DNA from: Acidimicrobiaceae bacterium
GTDB taxonomy: Bacteria > Actinomycetota > Acidimicrobiia > Acidimicrobiales > Aldehydirespiratoraceae
DNA length: 64,000 nt
Reading direction: 5' to 3'
NCBI GenBank assembly: GCA_016845585.1
Contig: JAERSO010000102.1
Location: 1-64,000, forward strand
A model generated the notes under the pieces. The model was not told the origin of the DNA. It ran no database searches and worked only from the letters and a program-made list of their open reading frames with translations. Below, one piece after another: positions 34,626 to 43,126 of the stretch; the first letter of the stretch is position 1, and each line of letters opens with the position of its first letter. Position numbers and translations under genes: made by a program.

Positions 34626-35840
34626 CTACTGGCCGCGACTCACGAGGAACCCAGGCCCCCGCTTCGGTGGATGGGCCAGAATCACTTCCTCGATCGGTTC
34701 GCAGCCCCACCCCGGGGTGTCGGTCACGACGAGTTCGCCGTTCTCGATCGTCGGCGTGACGGTGAAGAGTTCATCGTCCAGCGCGATGCGGTCGATGTCG
34801 GTCTCCATGATCCGCAGATGTGGAACCGCTGCGGCGAATTGGGCCACCATCATCGTGCAGAGGTGTCCGTAGAAGTTGTGTGGCGCGACCTGGATCTCGT
34901 GAGCGGCCGCCATCGCCGCGATCTTCATCGACTGCCATGTGCCGTTCCAGACGGTGTCGATGATCGCGACGTCCACCGACTGCTGGTTGAAGTACGGCAC
35001 GAACGCCGGCAGACCGATCTTGGTCTCGAGCGATGCCACCTGCGTGTCGGCGCGATCACGGATGAGACGCAGTGCCTCGGGCGAATCATTGTCGTACTCC
35101 AGCCAAAAGAGGTCGATGTCGTCGAGATGGCGGAGCAACTCGAGCACACCAGCGGTCTTCATGTTGAAGTTGAGATCCAGCAGGAGGCCGACATCGTCCC
35201 CCGCGCCCTCCCGGAACGCGGAGAGGACCTTGTGAACCCCGTCGAGCATCGGTCGGTCGGCGTTGAGTTCAGGACCCCCCGTGATGCCGAAGCCCGGGGC
35301 CCACGGGAGGAGCGCACCATCGATATCGAGGAAGAGATTCGTCTTCAGCGCCGAGAATCCACGATCACGCACCTCCTCACCAAGCGCCTTCACGCCGGCG
35401 AGATCCGTGACGGTGTTGCCCACGTAGCGGCCGTACGCGATCCGCCACGTGCCGCAGTGCGACCAATAGACCGGCACCCGATCCCTGATGCGGCCGCCCA
35501 GCAGGGCGGCCACCGGCACCTGCATGGCCTTGGCCTTGGCGTCGAGCAGGGCGTTCTCGATCGCGCCGATTCCCTGCCCCACCACCGAGCCGGCCGCCGG
35601 GCGGGTGGCGTACAGCAGGTCGATGTAGATGGGTTCGTGGTCGAAGACGGAGCGGCCGACCAGACGCGGGGTCAACGCCTGGATGACCGTGCTGACGCCG
35701 GGTGAGCCGAATCCTTCGTCGAACTCGCTCCAGCCGACGATCCCCTCGTCGGTCGTGATCTTGCAGAAGTGGTAGTTCCGCCATCCCGCGTGACAGTGCA
35801 ACGTTTCGACATCGACGATCCGGACCGGTTCAGCTCCCAT
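34626..35840 (-). CDS. Enolase-superfamily (mandelate racemase group) dehydratase or epimerase
   Basis: A 404-residue protein with the two-domain enolase-superfamily plan. The capping domain contains GSVVGQGIGAIENALLDAKA. The barrel shows a K-x-N at SALKTNLFLD, metal ligands Asp in LLDLNFNMKT, Glu in FWLEYDND and Glu in ASLETKIG, then a general acid/base His in VAPHNFYGHL. This fits acid-sugar dehydratases or racemases that take a proton from the alpha carbon of a carboxylate. The ATG at 35840 is chosen; GTG 35864 is an alternative. The upstream neighbour is the broken pcm gene. Confidence 0.85.
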   Translation of the reverse strand: MGAEPVRIVDVETLHCHAGWRNYHFCKITTDEGIVGWSEFDEGFGSPGVSTVIQALTPRLVGRSVFDHEPIYIDLLYATRPAAGSVVGQGIGAIENALLDAKAKAMQVPVAALLGGRIRDRVPVYWSHCGTWRIAYGRYVGNTVTDLAGVKALGEEVRDRGFSALKTNLFLDIDGALLPWAPGFGITGGPELNADRPMLDGVHKVLSAFREGAGDDVGLLLDLNFNMKTAGVLELLRHLDDIDLFWLEYDNDSPEALRLIRDRADTQVASLETKIGLPAFVPYFNQQSVDVAIIDTVWNGTWQSMKIAAMAAAHEIQVAPHNFYGHLCTMMVAQFAAAVPHLRIMETDIDRIALDDELFTVTPTIENGELVVTDTPGWGCEPIEEVILAHPPKRGPGFLVSRGQ

Positions 35841-35901
35841 CGCTTGATCTTCGCGGAATGTCACGGCGGATGCGAAACCTGGTCAGTTTCGACGACTGCT
35901 C

Positions 35902-36552
35902 TCAACCCTGCCCCTCCACCAGAGGCACGACGCGGACCGCGCAGAGGTCCTCCTCGACGAAATCGTCACCACGACGGCGGATCCGCACGAGTTGCTGGTC
36001 CCCCGTCTCCGCGCCGACCGGGATGATGAGCCGACCGCCATCGGCGAGCTGCTCCAGCAGCGCCGGCGGGATCGCGGAGCCACCCGCTGTGACCACGATG
36101 GTATCGAAGGGCGCCTCGTCAGGAACCCCCTTGGTCCCATCGCCGTGTGCGACGTGCACATTCTCATGGCCGAGGTCACGCAGCCGGACCCGAGCCCGAT
36201 CGGCCAGGCGCTCCAATCGCTCGACCGTGAAGACCCGACCAGCGATTCGGCTGAGGACGGCAGCGCCATAGCCCGACCCCGTTCCGACCTCGAGAACCCG
36301 GCTATTCGGCTCGAGTTCCGCCGCCTCACTCATCAGGGCGACCATGAAGGGCTACGAAATCGTTTGGCCCTCACCGATCGGGAGTGGGTTGTCCTCATAG
36401 GCGGAGTCGGCCAGACGGCGGGGAACGAACGCTTCGCGCGGCACCATCCGCATCGCCTCGATCACTTCCGGATCGGCGACTCCGCGGCGCACGATGTCGC
36501 GCTCGACCATCGCGTTGCGTCGCTCCTCCGCGGTGCCTCGCTCGAACCGCAT
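35902..36552 (-). pseudogene. pcm: Protein-L-isoaspartate O-methyltransferase gene interrupted by an in-frame TAG
   Basis: The gene starts at ATG 36552, reads [20 protein letters not shown] and PIGEGQTIS, meets TAG at 36352-36354, and continues in the same frame with PFMVALMSEAAELE and the SAM-binding VLEVGTGSGYGAAVLSRIAG. In intact PCMT proteins the TIS is followed by glutamine and P-Y/F, so the stop replaces that glutamine: CAG to TAG, a single C-to-T change. Everything after it looks intact, to residue 216. Translation of the second part alone (ATG 36345) would lack the substrate-binding N-terminus. Confidence 0.8.
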
Positions 36553-36558
36553 ACCCGT

Positions 36559-36564
36559 ACCGTA
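36559..36564 (-). promoter_or_regulatory. -10 box (TACGGT) for the pcm gene, probably leaderless
   Basis: On the minus strand TACGGT, six bases, then ATG at 36552. The promoter-like box has been kept although the gene is interrupted. Confidence 0.45.
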
Positions 36565-36611
36565 CGGCTCATCGCCTTGCCGCTTGGAGGGCCGAAGGTC
36601 ACCACCGACGG

Positions 36612-37451
36612 CTAGAAGTTTCTCCTACGACTCGCTCCGTCGTACAACACCGCCGAGAGCGCAGCATTCGCGGACGCGCGCGTGGCGACGGCAGACGGGG
36701 TGAGTTCAGCCGTGGGTGCCTCGACGACCGTGAAGCGTTCGTCGGGCGCCGCTCCCCGAATCGGCAGGACGTGGTGCTCCCCGCTCACCGGGCGGACCCC
36801 GGGACCCATGTAGCTCTGGAACGCGATCCCCACACGACGGTTGGCGGTCCGGTTCGGCCGGGACCCGTGAATCAGCCACGGGTGATGGAACGACATCTGT
36901 CCGGGGCGCAGCATCAGATCGACCGCGCTGCTCTCATCGACGTCGGACACGGTCTGGCCCCGTGTCAGGATGTTGTGCTCCGCAAACGTGTCGTGGTGCT
37001 CGGCACGGCCGGTGTGCGTGCCGGGGAGAACCGACACGCACCCGCTTTGTCGCGTCGACTCGCTCAACGCCAACCATGCGGTCACCATGCTGCGAGGAGC
37101 GGCATCGCCTGAATCCAGTCCCATGTAGAAGGCGTCCTGGTGCCAGCTCACGAAGCCGTCCGAGCCGGGCTCCTTGATGAATAACACCGTCGACCACAAT
37201 GAGATGTCGGGCCCCACGATGCTCTCTGCGGCGTCGACGATCCGATCATCGAGGGCCAGTTCGGCGAGGAACGGAAACGCGAGATGAGCATTGTTTCGGT
37301 GCTCCGCGTGGAGATCGTCCGGATGCTGTTGCTCCGCCGCCTCCAGGAGCCCGAGTACCGCCGCCGCCTCGCTCTCACCCATCACGTCGACCGGAGCCAG
37401 CCAACCATGTTCGTGGTAGTGGGCGACCTGCTCGGCCGACAGTCCAGACAT
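36612..37451 (-). CDS. PhyH-family Fe(II)/2OG oxygenase
   Basis: A 279-residue oxygenase. The HxD pair is in [14 protein letters not shown], the distal His in [15 protein letters not shown], and the 2OG arginine in [12 protein letters not shown]. It ends in [11 protein letters not shown]. It is the closest visible relative of the broken gene at 45106, which helps define what that gene has lost. The start follows TAGCAT by six bases, so it is probably leaderless. The substrate is unknown. Confidence 0.87.
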   Translation of the reverse strand: MSGLSAEQVAHYHEHGWLAPVDVMGESEAAAVLGLLEAAEQQHPDDLHAEHRNNAHLAFPFLAELALDDRIVDAAESIVGPDISLWSTVLFIKEPGSDGFVSWHQDAFYMGLDSGDAAPRSMVTAWLALSESTRQSGCVSVLPGTHTGRAEHHDTFAEHNILTRGQTVSDVDESSAVDLMLRPGQMSFHHPWLIHGSRPNRTANRRVGIAFQSYMGPGVRPVSGEHHVLPIRGAAPDERFTVVEAPTAELTPSAVATRASANAALSAVLYDGASRRRNF

Positions 37452-37457
37452 CTGTCG

Positions 37458-37463
37458 ATGCTA
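37458..37463 (-). promoter_or_regulatory. -10 box (TAGCAT) for the PhyH gene, probably leaderless
   Basis: On the minus strand TAGCAT, six bases, then ATG 37451; no Shine-Dalgarno sequence is seen. Confidence 0.5.
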
Positions 37464-37514
37464 CGACAACGCACCGGGTAGGCCCTGCTCGCGTCGGTGG
37501 TGTAGCAAGTCTCG

Positions 37515-38729
37515 GTGACCACGTTCCTGCGCCGGCTTCGCGATTCCCAGGAGCTGATCATCCTCTGCGGGACCACCTTCCTGGTCATGGCCGGCCAGGG
37601 TGTCGTGTCACCGGTGCTGCCGTTGTACGCGAAGGAGTTCGGGGTGGGGGCGACGATGGTCGGCCTCACGTTGACCGTGTTCGCGCTCGCGCGCCTGATC
37701 GTCAACGTGCCTGCTGGGTTGATCGCCGATCGGTACGGGCGGCGCATCCTCCTCGCCGGAGGGCCACTCATCACCTCGGTCGGCATGTTCGGGTCCGGTC
37801 AGGCCGACGGGATCTGGGAGCTCCTGGTCTGGCGCTTCGTCGCCGGTGGCGGATCGGCGTTCTACATGTCGGGGGCGATGATCTATCTGATCGACATCGC
37901 TCCACCGGAATCGCGGACTCGCTACGTCGCCACCAACCAATGGGCGCTGAGTGTCGGGGTCGCGCTCGGCCCTGGCATCGGTGGAGTCGTCGGTGACGCC
38001 TACGGATTGGCCGCGCCGTTCTACCTGGTGGGCATCCTCGCGGTGCTCACGGCTCTCTATGCCGGTGTACGCCTTCCCGAGACCAAGGGAAAGCTCGCGG
38101 AGGAGACGTCCGCTGATCACGGCCCGCCGATGAGCACCCGCAGCTTCCTCATGAGTCGGCGTTTCCTTCTCGTCGCCTTCGTGACCGCCACGATCTTCAT
38201 GACCCGCGCCGGCACCCGCGGCACCCTGATTCCTCTCCACGCCGACGACGCGCTGGGATGGGGCCCATCGCAGATCGGTGTCGTCTTCATGGCCACCGGA
38301 CTCCTGACACTGTTCACCCTGATGCCTTCGGCGTGGGCCGCCGACGCCATCGGCCGCCGAAACGTCATGTGCTTCTCCGGCCTTTTCGCCGGACTCGGCG
38401 CCATCCTCGTCGGCACGTTCACCAGCTCGATCGGTTTCGTACTCGGCAACATCACCATGTCGCTCGGCACCGGCACCGCCGGGCCCGCGCCCGCCGCCTA
38501 CGTCGCCGACATCGCGCCGCCCGAGAGACGTGGCCTCGCCATCGCCTTGTACCGCTCGGCCGGTGACGTCGGATTCCTGGCCGCTCCTCCCCTGCTCGGG
38601 TTGCTGAGCGAGTCGACCTCGATCGCCACCGCGCTCGTGGTGGCGGGCATCATCGTCGCTGCGGCAGGCATCGTCTTCTTCATCGGGTCCTTTGGCGACC
38701 CGGCCGCAGGCCGCCGTGCCGTCCCGTAA
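37515..38729 (+). CDS. MFS transporter
   Basis: A 404-residue, twelve-helix major-facilitator protein. The loop after helix 2 is NVPAGLIADRYGRRILLAGG and the second-half copy is PSAWAADAIGRRNVMCFSG. The helix 4 motif is VAGGGSAFYMSGAMIY. This is the drug-efflux/sugar-like DHA1 layout. GTG start. It is divergent from the PhyH gene and 10 bases before the PRMT-like gene. The substrate is not known. Confidence 0.88.
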   Translation: MTTFLRRLRDSQELIILCGTTFLVMAGQGVVSPVLPLYAKEFGVGATMVGLTLTVFALARLIVNVPAGLIADRYGRRILLAGGPLITSVGMFGSGQADGIWELLVWRFVAGGGSAFYMSGAMIYLIDIAPPESRTRYVATNQWALSVGVALGPGIGGVVGDAYGLAAPFYLVGILAVLTALYAGVRLPETKGKLAEETSADHGPPMSTRSFLMSRRFLLVAFVTATIFMTRAGTRGTLIPLHADDALGWGPSQIGVVFMATGLLTLFTLMPSAWAADAIGRRNVMCFSGLFAGLGAILVGTFTSSIGFVLGNITMSLGTGTAGPAPAAYVADIAPPERRGLAIALYRSAGDVGFLAAPPLLGLLSESTSIATALVVAGIIVAAAGIVFFIGSFGDPAAGRRAVP

Positions 38730-38739
38730 CCTCCTGCGC

Positions 38740-39759
38740 ATGCGGAAACGGCTGTCGGCGGCGGCGACCAGAGTCTTGCGATCGACGCTCAGCTTCGGGG
38801 CAACGAGGCTCGCGTCCAGTGATCGGCTCATGGGCGCGATCTACGACCTCACGAACGAAACGAACTTCTCGGGGCTGTCCGAGCACGAGGAGATGCTCAA
38901 CGACCAGGTTCGGGTCGAGGCATACCACGAAGGAATCCGACGCAACGTGAAACACGGCGACGTCGTCCTCGACCTCGGCACCGGTTCGGGGCTGCTCGCC
39001 TTCATGGCCAGTCGTGGCGGCGCCAAGAAGGTCTACGCCGTCGAGCACTCCGACTTCATCGAGGTCGCCCGCGAGATCGCCTCCCACAACCGCATCACCA
39101 ATATCGAGTTCGTGCAGGCCAACAGTCGGGAGTTCACCCCGCCCGAGCCGATCGATGTGATCCTGCACGAGCAGATGGGCGACGAGCTCTTCAACGAGAA
39201 CATGCTCGAGAACATCCTCGACCTACGCGACCGTGTCCTGGCGCCCGAAGGGCGGATCCTGCCGGCCCGTTTTTCGCTCTTCGTCGAGCCTGTGTGTTTT
39301 CGCGACGAGATGCGCGTCCGCCGGTTCTGGAACACCGCGCTTCCCGACGGCATCGACCTGCGACCGCTCGAACGGTCTCCGACGGCTGCCCGCTTCGACA
39401 CGGGACGGACCGAGCAGCTGTGGGTCCGCCCCGGCTCGGTGAAGTGCACCCTTGGTCCCCCGTCCCCGATCCTTGAATTGGACCTGCACACGCTCGAGTC
39501 GGTCGAGTCCGTCCCGCTCGACCACGTCGTTGCACGCGAGGCCACCGAGAACGCGATCGTCGACGGCTGGTGCGTCTGGTTCGAAGCCCGCTTCGACGAC
39601 CACACGGGGCTGTCCACATCGCCACTCGAGCCGGTCACGAGCTGGGGAAACCGGATGTTCCGCCTCGACGAGGAGATCCCGGTGGGTGACACCCTGCGAT
39701 GCCATGTGAACCTCGGCCAACTCGCCGAGCCGGCGACATGGAGCGTGGAACGGCTGTGA
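38740..39759 (+). CDS. PRMT-like protein arginine methyltransferase homologue
   Basis: About 339 residues. The SAM motif I is VLDLGTGSGLLAFMASRGG and KKVYAVEHSDF follows as post-I. The double-E loop, diagnostic of arginine methyltransferases, is DVILHEQMGDELFNENML, and is followed by APEGRILPARFSLFVEPV as in eukaryotic PRMTs. The C-terminal beta-barrel has LSTSPLEPVTSWGNRMFRL, equivalent to the PRMT THW loop with His changed to Ser. The set is too complete for a generic methyltransferase. ATG 38740 is chosen. The substrate, protein or small guanidine, is unknown. Confidence 0.8.
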   Translation: MRKRLSAAATRVLRSTLSFGATRLASSDRLMGAIYDLTNETNFSGLSEHEEMLNDQVRVEAYHEGIRRNVKHGDVVLDLGTGSGLLAFMASRGGAKKVYAVEHSDFIEVAREIASHNRITNIEFVQANSREFTPPEPIDVILHEQMGDELFNENMLENILDLRDRVLAPEGRILPARFSLFVEPVCFRDEMRVRRFWNTALPDGIDLRPLERSPTAARFDTGRTEQLWVRPGSVKCTLGPPSPILELDLHTLESVESVPLDHVVAREATENAIVDGWCVWFEARFDDHTGLSTSPLEPVTSWGNRMFRLDEEIPVGDTLRCHVNLGQLAEPATWSVERL

Positions 39760-39786
39760 CACGGGGCGTCGATCGACCGTGACGGG

Positions 39787-39810
39787 AGGCCGATTGTCGG
39801 TAGTCGGCCT
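39787..39810 (+). terminator. Stem-loop between PRMT-like and thioesterase genes
   Basis: Perfect 7-bp arms AGGCCGA (39787-39793) and TCGGCCT (39804-39810) with a ten-base loop lie in the 75-base gap after the PRMT-like stop. No T-run follows, so termination is possible but not certain. Confidence 0.4.
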
Positions 39811-39834
39811 CGCTCGCCCTACGATGCGCACCCG

Positions 39835-40248
39835 ATGACTGAGCTGACGAACGACGAAGAACCCCACGAGCTGTTGCAGACGCTCGGCGACGGCAAGGTC
39901 CGTGAGCTCGATGCCGAGGGCGGCCGGTCCGTACTGGAGTTCGTCTGCAAGCCCGAGATGTGTCACTCCGGCGGTGTTGCCCAGGGCGGCTTCGTCACCG
40001 GCTGGATCGACTCGGCGATGGCCCACGCCTGCGTCGCTCGCTACACGACCGAGTTCTGGATCGCCACGCTCGAACTCAAGATCAGCTTCTTTCGCCCCGC
40101 CACACCAGGACCCGTAGTCGCCGAGGGTTGGATCGAGCGGGCCGGCAAGCAGACGGTCTTCACCGAAGGCCGGCTCCTCGACAGCGACGGCCAGGTCCTC
40201 GCCAAGGCCACCTCGACCATCAGGCTCGTACCGAACCGGGTCGCGTAG
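39835..40248 (+). CDS. PaaI-type hotdog thioesterase
   Basis: A 137-residue hotdog protein. The segment SGGVAQGGFVTGWIDSAM is the family hallmark: in PaaI thioesterases the Gly-rich turn and the Asp/Glu on the long helix activate water to cleave acyl-CoA thioesters. The second part LKISFFRPATPGPVVAEGWI completes the fold. TACGAT ends nine bases before the ATG. It converges on the class III CoA-transferase gene. The acyl group is not known. Confidence 0.86.
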   Translation: MTELTNDEEPHELLQTLGDGKVRELDAEGGRSVLEFVCKPEMCHSGGVAQGGFVTGWIDSAMAHACVARYTTEFWIATLELKISFFRPATPGPVVAEGWIERAGKQTVFTEGRLLDSDGQVLAKATSTIRLVPNRVA

Positions 40249-40257
40249 ACCTCGGAC

Positions 40258-41469
40258 TCAGACCCCCTGGGCCTCCGCCGTCGCCGCGGCGAGCGTCACC
40301 GCGTTCGCTGCATCGCGTGCCTCCAACGCGTCGATGACCTCGTCGGCCACTCCGATCGCGCTCAGGACCTCACGGGTGTCATCACCGATGTAGGGCGCGT
40401 GGCGCTCCGGGAATATCGGGACCCCGAGATCGACCGGTGGTCGCGGCATACGCATTGAGCCGACTCGTGGGTGATCGGTCTCGATCAGGGACCCGGCGTG
40501 GATGATCTGCTCGTCTTCGTGGAGATCGTCGAGCGTGTTGACGCGCGCGACCGGCACGCCGAAGGCGTCGAGGGTTTCGCAGATCTCGGCCGTGGTCACA
40601 TCGGCGATCAACGCCTCGATCTCGGCGTTGAACGCATCGGCGCGAGAGAGGCGGGCGGGCAGGGTCGAGTAGCGCTCGTCGAGGTGAAGCTCGCTTCCCC
40701 GCCAGATCGACAGCAACTCGAGCGAGTCGTCGGACACCAGGACGATCGAGACATAGCCGTCCTTGGCCCGAAAGACCGGGAAGTAGTCGGCCAACTCGCC
40801 TTGATGACGGATGTCGTCACCGAGGAGGGTGCGGGACCACATCATGTCGGGCCACATGTAGTAGAGGGCCGAGTCGAGCATGGACACCGGCAGATGCCGG
40901 CCGCGGCCGGTCTTCGCCCGCTCGAGGAGTGCGGCGGTCACGGCCTGGGCGGCCGTCATCGCGGTGACTTTGTCGTAGACGATCGCGCGCATATTGGTTG
41001 GGCGGTCACCGCCCTGCTCGGCCGCGGTGCCCGCGGTTGCCTGGATCAGCGGATCGAAGACGCGCCGGTTCTGGTAGGGGCCGTCCTGCCCGTAGCCCGT
41101 GATCGAGGCATAGACCAGACCGGGATTCAGTTCGGACAGGGTCTCATAGTCGAGTCCCAGACTCTCCATGACCCCCGGACGATAGTTCTCCACGAGCACG
41201 TCCGCCGTCTCCACCAACGCCAGGAACGCGGCCTTCTCCTCATCCACCTTCAGGTCGAGCGCCACCGAGCGCTTGTTGCGGTTGAGCACGGCGAACATCG
41301 ACCCCATGCCGGCGCGAATGCTGCCCAGGTACCGGGCCGTGTCGCCGAAAAGAGGGGGCTCGATCTTGATGACCTCGGCACCCTGATCGGCGAGCACCAT
41401 CGCCGCCATCGGCCCGGAGACCGTCGTCGTCAACTCCAGAACGCGGTATCCGCTCAGCGGTCCGGTCAT
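40258..41469 (-). CDS. Class III (CaiB/BaiF) CoA-transferase
   Basis: A 403-residue family III CoA-transferase that forms an aspartyl-CoA intermediate. It shows the opening GYRVLELTTTVSGPMAAMVLAD, then QGAEVIKIEPP, SVALDLKVDEEK, YASITGYGQDGPY and RRVFDPLIQATAG with the likely catalytic aspartate. GGGGGTGAT precedes the ATG at 41469, and a TAGGGT box lies about 30 bases upstream. Family members activate carnitine, bile acids, oxalate or 2-methyl-branched acids. It converges with the thioesterase gene. Confidence 0.9.
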   Translation of the reverse strand: MTGPLSGYRVLELTTTVSGPMAAMVLADQGAEVIKIEPPLFGDTARYLGSIRAGMGSMFAVLNRNKRSVALDLKVDEEKAAFLALVETADVLVENYRPGVMESLGLDYETLSELNPGLVYASITGYGQDGPYQNRRVFDPLIQATAGTAAEQGGDRPTNMRAIVYDKVTAMTAAQAVTAALLERAKTGRGRHLPVSMLDSALYYMWPDMMWSRTLLGDDIRHQGELADYFPVFRAKDGYVSIVLVSDDSLELLSIWRGSELHLDERYSTLPARLSRADAFNAEIEALIADVTTAEICETLDAFGVPVARVNTLDDLHEDEQIIHAGSLIETDHPRVGSMRMPRPPVDLGVPIFPERHAPYIGDDTREVLSAIGVADEVIDALEARDAANAVTLAAATAEAQGV

Positions 41470-41527
41470 CTGATCACCCCCACGTGTCGAGCACACCCTA
41501 GAACGGGCACCCTCTCGGCTCCGAAAC

Positions 41528-41533
41528 TACGCT
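41528..41533 (+). promoter_or_regulatory. -10 box (TACGCT) with leaderless-type spacing before ATG 41540
   Basis: TACGCT, six bases, then an ATG whose own frame stops after 11 codons. The geometry equals that of intact leaderless genes in the window, so it may mark the original start of the broken small gene that follows. Confidence 0.4.
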
Positions 41534-41539
41534 GCGCCG

Positions 41540-41793
41540 ATGATCACTGCACGTGGGCGCAGCTCCACTACCTGAAGTACCTGCTCGCGATGGCGCACAC
41601 CGTCTATCAGGGTCAGATCGATCCTCGGGTCACGCCGCGACGGGTCAAGCTGCAGGCAGCCCGCCGAGGATGGCGCAACGGCAGCCACCAGGGCACGTTG
41701 AAGGCGATGTCGCCGCGCTACGACCCCCGCCGAGTCACGATTCCCGACGATGTGCGGGCCGTCACCGACATGTTCGGAATCGATCTGGGCTGA
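41540..41793 (+). pseudogene. Small hypothetical gene, possibly frameshifted near its start
   Basis: The plus strand carries an open frame ending at TGA 41791-41793 that reads WAQLHYLKYLLAMAHTVYQG, then WRNGSHQGTLKAMSPRYDPR and DVRAVTDMFGIDLG. The only in-frame ATG is at 41590 (67 codons), but a leaderless-type promoter points at ATG 41540 in another frame. A one-base change just after 41540 would join them into an 84-residue protein. I do not recognise the family. It could also be the tail of a lost gene or not be coding. Confidence 0.35.
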
Positions 41794-41799
41794 ATCGCG

Positions 41800-42015
41800 T
41801 CAGCGCCGTTCGACGTGGGCCAGAATCTCCTGCGAGTCGGCGCTCAACCACCCCTTCGTCGCCGCGTAGGTGAGCATCCCGGCGAAGGCCGACTCCCACG
41901 ACTCGTCGCCGTCGGCTATGTCTGCGGCGGCGTCGGACTCGACCTGGAACGAGGTGAACACACCGGGCTCGCGCATGCCCACGGTGCCGGTCTCGACGTG
42001 CACCTCGACGATCAC
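41800..42015 (-). CDS. Small hypothetical protein coupled to the LLM oxidoreductase
   Basis: A 71-residue acidic protein, not recognised. It begins with a beta-strand (MIVEVHVETGTVG) and ends in helices (WESAFAGMLTYAATKGWL). The ATG overlaps the stop of the upstream LLM gene by four bases (ATGA), which supports it as a real gene. It may be a partner subunit or a substrate-delivery protein; there is no evidence beyond coupling. Confidence 0.6.
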   Translation of the reverse strand: MIVEVHVETGTVGMREPGVFTSFQVESDAAADIADGDESWESAFAGMLTYAATKGWLSADSQEILAHVERR

Positions 42016-43073
42016 GATGCATCCTCCCGGTCGGCCGGGCCACCGAGACCACGGACGTCACCCATGACCCCGGCGAAGAGCTCCAGCGAACGCATCGCGA
42101 TCGGCCAGGGCTGACCGCCGTAGTCGCCCTGGTAGCTGAATCGGTCGAAGTCGCTGAGCTCGAGCAACGCCCCGATGCGGTCGACCACCTCAGCGGGGCT
42201 GCCGTTCACGACCGCACACTCCGGGCTCTCGAAGTCGGTGATGCGCTCGGGCAGGTCAACCTCGTCCGCGGGAATCCCGAGTTTCTTGCCGAAGACCCAA
42301 CGTTGAAAGGGGGCCTGATAGATCCCGAGATGATCTCGAGCTTCCTGAGAAGTCGGCGCCACGTGCACATGTGCATTCAGATCCACCCACGGCGCGTGGA
42401 CGTGGCCGGCGTCGGCAAAGGCCTGCCGGTACGCATCGACCACGGGACGCAGGTTCTTGCGGTCGAACGACAACATGGTGATCGCGATACCCAGCCCGAG
42501 CTTGGCCGCAGCCACTGCGCTCTCACGTCGTGAGACGGCGACCTTGATCGGCGGATGGGGGATCTGCACCGGCCGGGGCTGGAGCGTCACACCGTTCAAG
42601 GGCGGTCTGAATTCACCGGACCAGGTGATGTTCGGTTCGGTCCACAGCTTGACGAGAAGCTCGAGGCCCTCCTGTTGCATCTCGACGGCGCGGGACTCGT
42701 CCTGACCGAAGTAGGCGTAGGCGTAGGGCTCCACGCCCCGGCCCACCCACATCTCGGCCCGACCGCCGGACACGACATCGAGCGTGCCGAAGTCCTCGGC
42801 CAACTTCACGGCGTCGTGATGAGGAAGCAGCGTGACCCCGGATCCGAGCGTGATGGTCGACGTGCGACCGGCCAACCAGGCGAGAAACACCGGCGGTGAC
42901 GACGTGAGGAAGTCACTGAAATGATGCTCTCCGACGAACACCGCGTCGAAACCTGCCGGTTCCGCGAAATCCAGATACTCGAGGATCTCTGCGTGGCGTT
43001 CGGCCTGGGAGCTCTGCTTCCCCGTGGCGGGGTCCGCCCGATGGTCGCCCAGTGTCAGCAGTCCGATTTCCAT
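42012..43073 (-). CDS. LLM-class flavin-dependent oxidoreductase (luciferase-like monooxygenase)
   Basis: A 353-residue TIM-barrel flavoprotein. FAEPAGFDAVFVGEHHFSD near the N-terminus and TITLGSGVTLLPHHDAVKLA are the classic luciferase-like blocks; LDVVSGGRAEMWVGRGVEPY follows. The two-histidine EHH loop fits the FMN/bacterial-luciferase alpha-like branch more than strict F420 enzymes, but F420 cannot be excluded in an actinobacterium. Overlaps the 71-residue gene by ATGA. Confidence 0.87.
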   Translation of the reverse strand: MEIGLLTLGDHRADPATGKQSSQAERHAEILEYLDFAEPAGFDAVFVGEHHFSDFLTSSPPVFLAWLAGRTSTITLGSGVTLLPHHDAVKLAEDFGTLDVVSGGRAEMWVGRGVEPYAYAYFGQDESRAVEMQQEGLELLVKLWTEPNITWSGEFRPPLNGVTLQPRPVQIPHPPIKVAVSRRESAVAAAKLGLGIAITMLSFDRKNLRPVVDAYRQAFADAGHVHAPWVDLNAHVHVAPTSQEARDHLGIYQAPFQRWVFGKKLGIPADEVDLPERITDFESPECAVVNGSPAEVVDRIGALLELSDFDRFSYQGDYGGQPWPIAMRSLELFAGVMGDVRGLGGPADREDAS

Positions 43074-43126
43074 GGCGTCGGTCTAGCCAACCGAATCCGA
43101 CTTGTCAGCTCGATGGTCGTGTCGGC

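Noticed and set aside
33384..35705. A 773-codon open frame on the plus strand opposite the hydrolase and enolase-superfamily genes.
   Set aside because: It is antisense to two well-supported genes, is rich in Arg, His and Val as expected of a high-GC shadow frame, and shows no protein family.
17457..36354. Recoding of TAG as pyrrolysine or another amino acid, suggested by two in-frame TAGs and an MttB-family gene in the same window.
   Set aside because: TAG is also the normal stop of several intact genes here (for example at 84-86, 4450-4452 and 5617-5619), neither interrupted protein is a known pyrrolysine protein, and the visible MttB part has no TAG. Nonsense mutation or sequencing error is simpler.
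39787..39810. A riboswitch before the thioesterase gene.
   Set aside because: Only one simple stem-loop is present and the thioesterase has a likely promoter box downstream of it at 39820-39825, so it would not be in the thioesterase mRNA.
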